Positions 40,850 through 41,598 of a DNA stretch of 41,598 nt are shown here, one piece after another (position 1 is the stretch's first letter; each line of letters opens with the position of its first letter). Source of the DNA: Gammaproteobacteria bacterium (GTDB lineage: Bacteria > Pseudomonadota > Gammaproteobacteria > Burkholderiales > Gallionellaceae). The stretch is from NCBI GenBank assembly GCA_018819205.1, contig JAHJQE010000086.1, positions 1 through 41,598 on the forward strand, in the 5' to 3' direction. Under the pieces are notes generated by a model, which searched no databases, was not told where the DNA came from, and saw nothing but the letters and a program-made list of their open reading frames with translations. The position numbers and the translations under genes are program-made.

Positions 40850-41576
40850 ATACCTGTCCTTTCCTGCAACACACCTAACATTACTGCTTTCCTGCCTGTT
40901 TTTCAGTGCTTGCAGCACGACCCATCTGAGTCACTACACGCAGGAAAAGGATCCGTTCGAGTCATACAACCGTATGGCTTACAGCTTCAACGACGCGCTG
41001 GACAGAGCGATAGTGAAGCCGGTCGCGCAGGGTTACGTGAAGTACATGCCACAGTTGGGCAAGATGGCAACGGACAACTTCTTCTCCAATCTGGACGATG
41101 TGACCGTCACCTGTAACGATGTTTTACAGTTCAAATTCAAACAGGCGGCCAGCGATGGCAGCAGGGTGTTGTTCAACACCACCTTTGGCCTGTTCGGTCT
41201 GATCAATGTGACGAGCAGATTGCCCAAGCATGATGAAGATTTCGGCCAGACATTAGGTTACTGGGGTTTACCAAGCGGCCCCTACCTGATCATTCCGGTG
41301 CTGGGTCCAAGTTCTGTGCGAGATGGAACAGGCCGTTACGCTGACAGCTTCATCAGCGTCATTGGCACGACTCCGCATGTGCCCACCCGAAACTATGCCT
41401 ACGTAGTAGAGGGCATTGTCACCCGCGCCAGTCTGCTGGATAACGAGAAGATATTGGAGAACGCCACCATCGATCGCTACAGTTCATTGCGCGAAGCCTA
41501 TCTGATGCGCAGGCGCAGTCTGGTCTATGACGGCAATCCGCCGCGACAGCGCTATGATGATTTCGATGACGAATAA
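40836..41576 (+). CDS. mlaA: MlaA (VacJ) outer-membrane lipoprotein
   Basis: The 246-residue lipoprotein removes misplaced phospholipids from the outer leaflet of the outer membrane, with the OmpC/MlaC pathway. A signal peptide ends in LFFSAC (lipobox). The body begins KDPFESYNRMAYSFNDALDR (~40-59), with NDVLQFKFKQAASDGSRVLF, then FGQTLGYWGLPSGPYLIIP and GPSSVRDGTGRYADSF, all signatures. It starts at the ATG inside rbgA; an upstream in-frame ATG at 40818 is less likely. The rest of the Mla system (mlaBCDEF) is not here. Confidence 0.95.
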   Translation: MTKPEYLSFPATHLTLLLSCLFFSACSTTHLSHYTQEKDPFESYNRMAYSFNDALDRAIVKPVAQGYVKYMPQLGKMATDNFFSNLDDVTVTCNDVLQFKFKQAASDGSRVLFNTTFGLFGLINVTSRLPKHDEDFGQTLGYWGLPSGPYLIIPVLGPSSVRDGTGRYADSFISVIGTTPHVPTRNYAYVVEGIVTRASLLDNEKILENATIDRYSSLREAYLMRRRSLVYDGNPPRQRYDDFDDE

Positions 41577-41580
41577 AAAA

Positions 41581-41598
41581 CGGCGGGAAAAACCCCCG
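41581..41598 (+). terminator. Possible terminator after mlaA, cut by window end
   Basis: CGGCGGG, AAAAA and CCCCCG immediately after the mlaA stop could be the start of a hairpin. The T-tract would be past the edge, so this is tentative. Confidence 0.3.

Overview
This 41.6 kb window looks like ordinary chromosome from a betaproteobacterium, most likely a Nitrosomonadales/Gallionellaceae-type organism. The evidence is the gene order rpoE-rseA-rseB-rseC-mucD followed by lepA-lepB-DUF4845-rnc-era-recO-pdxJ-acpS-nagZ, together with zipA-ligA, dnaX-ybaB-recR and the nadB/rpoE divergent pair. That placement is from memory of gene order, not from a search. The DNA is moderately GC-rich and genes are packed tightly, with many 1-14 bp overlaps. 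No intergenic gap exceeds 300 bp. I see no tRNA, rRNA, insertion sequence, integrase or CRISPR array.

Layout. 1-1214 (-): a truncated PAS-domain sensor whose last ~47 visible codons switch in frame into a DUF1846-like sequence. 1424-4114 (+): acnA with a terminator. ~4326-6881 (+): a large lipoprotein made of 14 RCC1-like repeats. 6946-9771 (-): an accessory block with a WYL regulator, separately encoded TfoX-N and TfoX-C domains, an NADPH-FMN reductase, a small monooxygenase-like protein and tag. 9890-10788 (-): a diheme cytochrome and an SHP-type cytochrome (DUF1924), divergent from a QseBC/PmrAB-like two-component system (10873-12875, +). 12883-13158 (-): a zinc-ribbon protein. 13281-18179 (-): zipA-ligA-hpt-MTI phosphorylase-def, a division/replication/purine-salvage run. 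18219-27146 (-): nagZ-acpS-pdxJ-recO-era-rnc-DUF4845-lepB-lepA, then mucD across a terminator. 27171-29674 (-): rseC-rseB-rseA-rpoE envelope stress regulon. 29863-31440 (+): nadB. 31437-34689 (-): a signalling cluster (YgfX-like membrane protein, Ser/Thr kinase, TPR lipoprotein, class III cyclase-PEGA protein). 34787-38137 (-): rluB-recR-ybaB-dnaX. 38194-38289 (-): 4.5S RNA. 38338-39858 (-): class I fumarase. 39956-41576 (+): rbgA/ylqF and mlaA.

How the genes work together. Most of the window is housekeeping: TCA-cycle Fe-S hydratases (acnA, fumA), replication and repair (dnaX, ligA, recO, recR, tag), ribosome assembly and translation (era, rnc, rbgA, lepA, def, rluB), envelope quality control (rpoE-rse-mucD, mlaA, lepB) and cofactor synthesis (nadB, pdxJ, acpS). 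Four places stand out: the PAS/DUF1846 junction at the left edge; paired CTTAAC half-sites suggesting that the two-component system regulates itself, the cytochromes and perhaps the zinc-ribbon gene; a near-identical 24-bp palindrome placed the same distance from two -10-like hexamers in the accessory block; and the cyclase/kinase/lipoprotein cluster, whose cyclase lacks the usual substrate-specifying residues.
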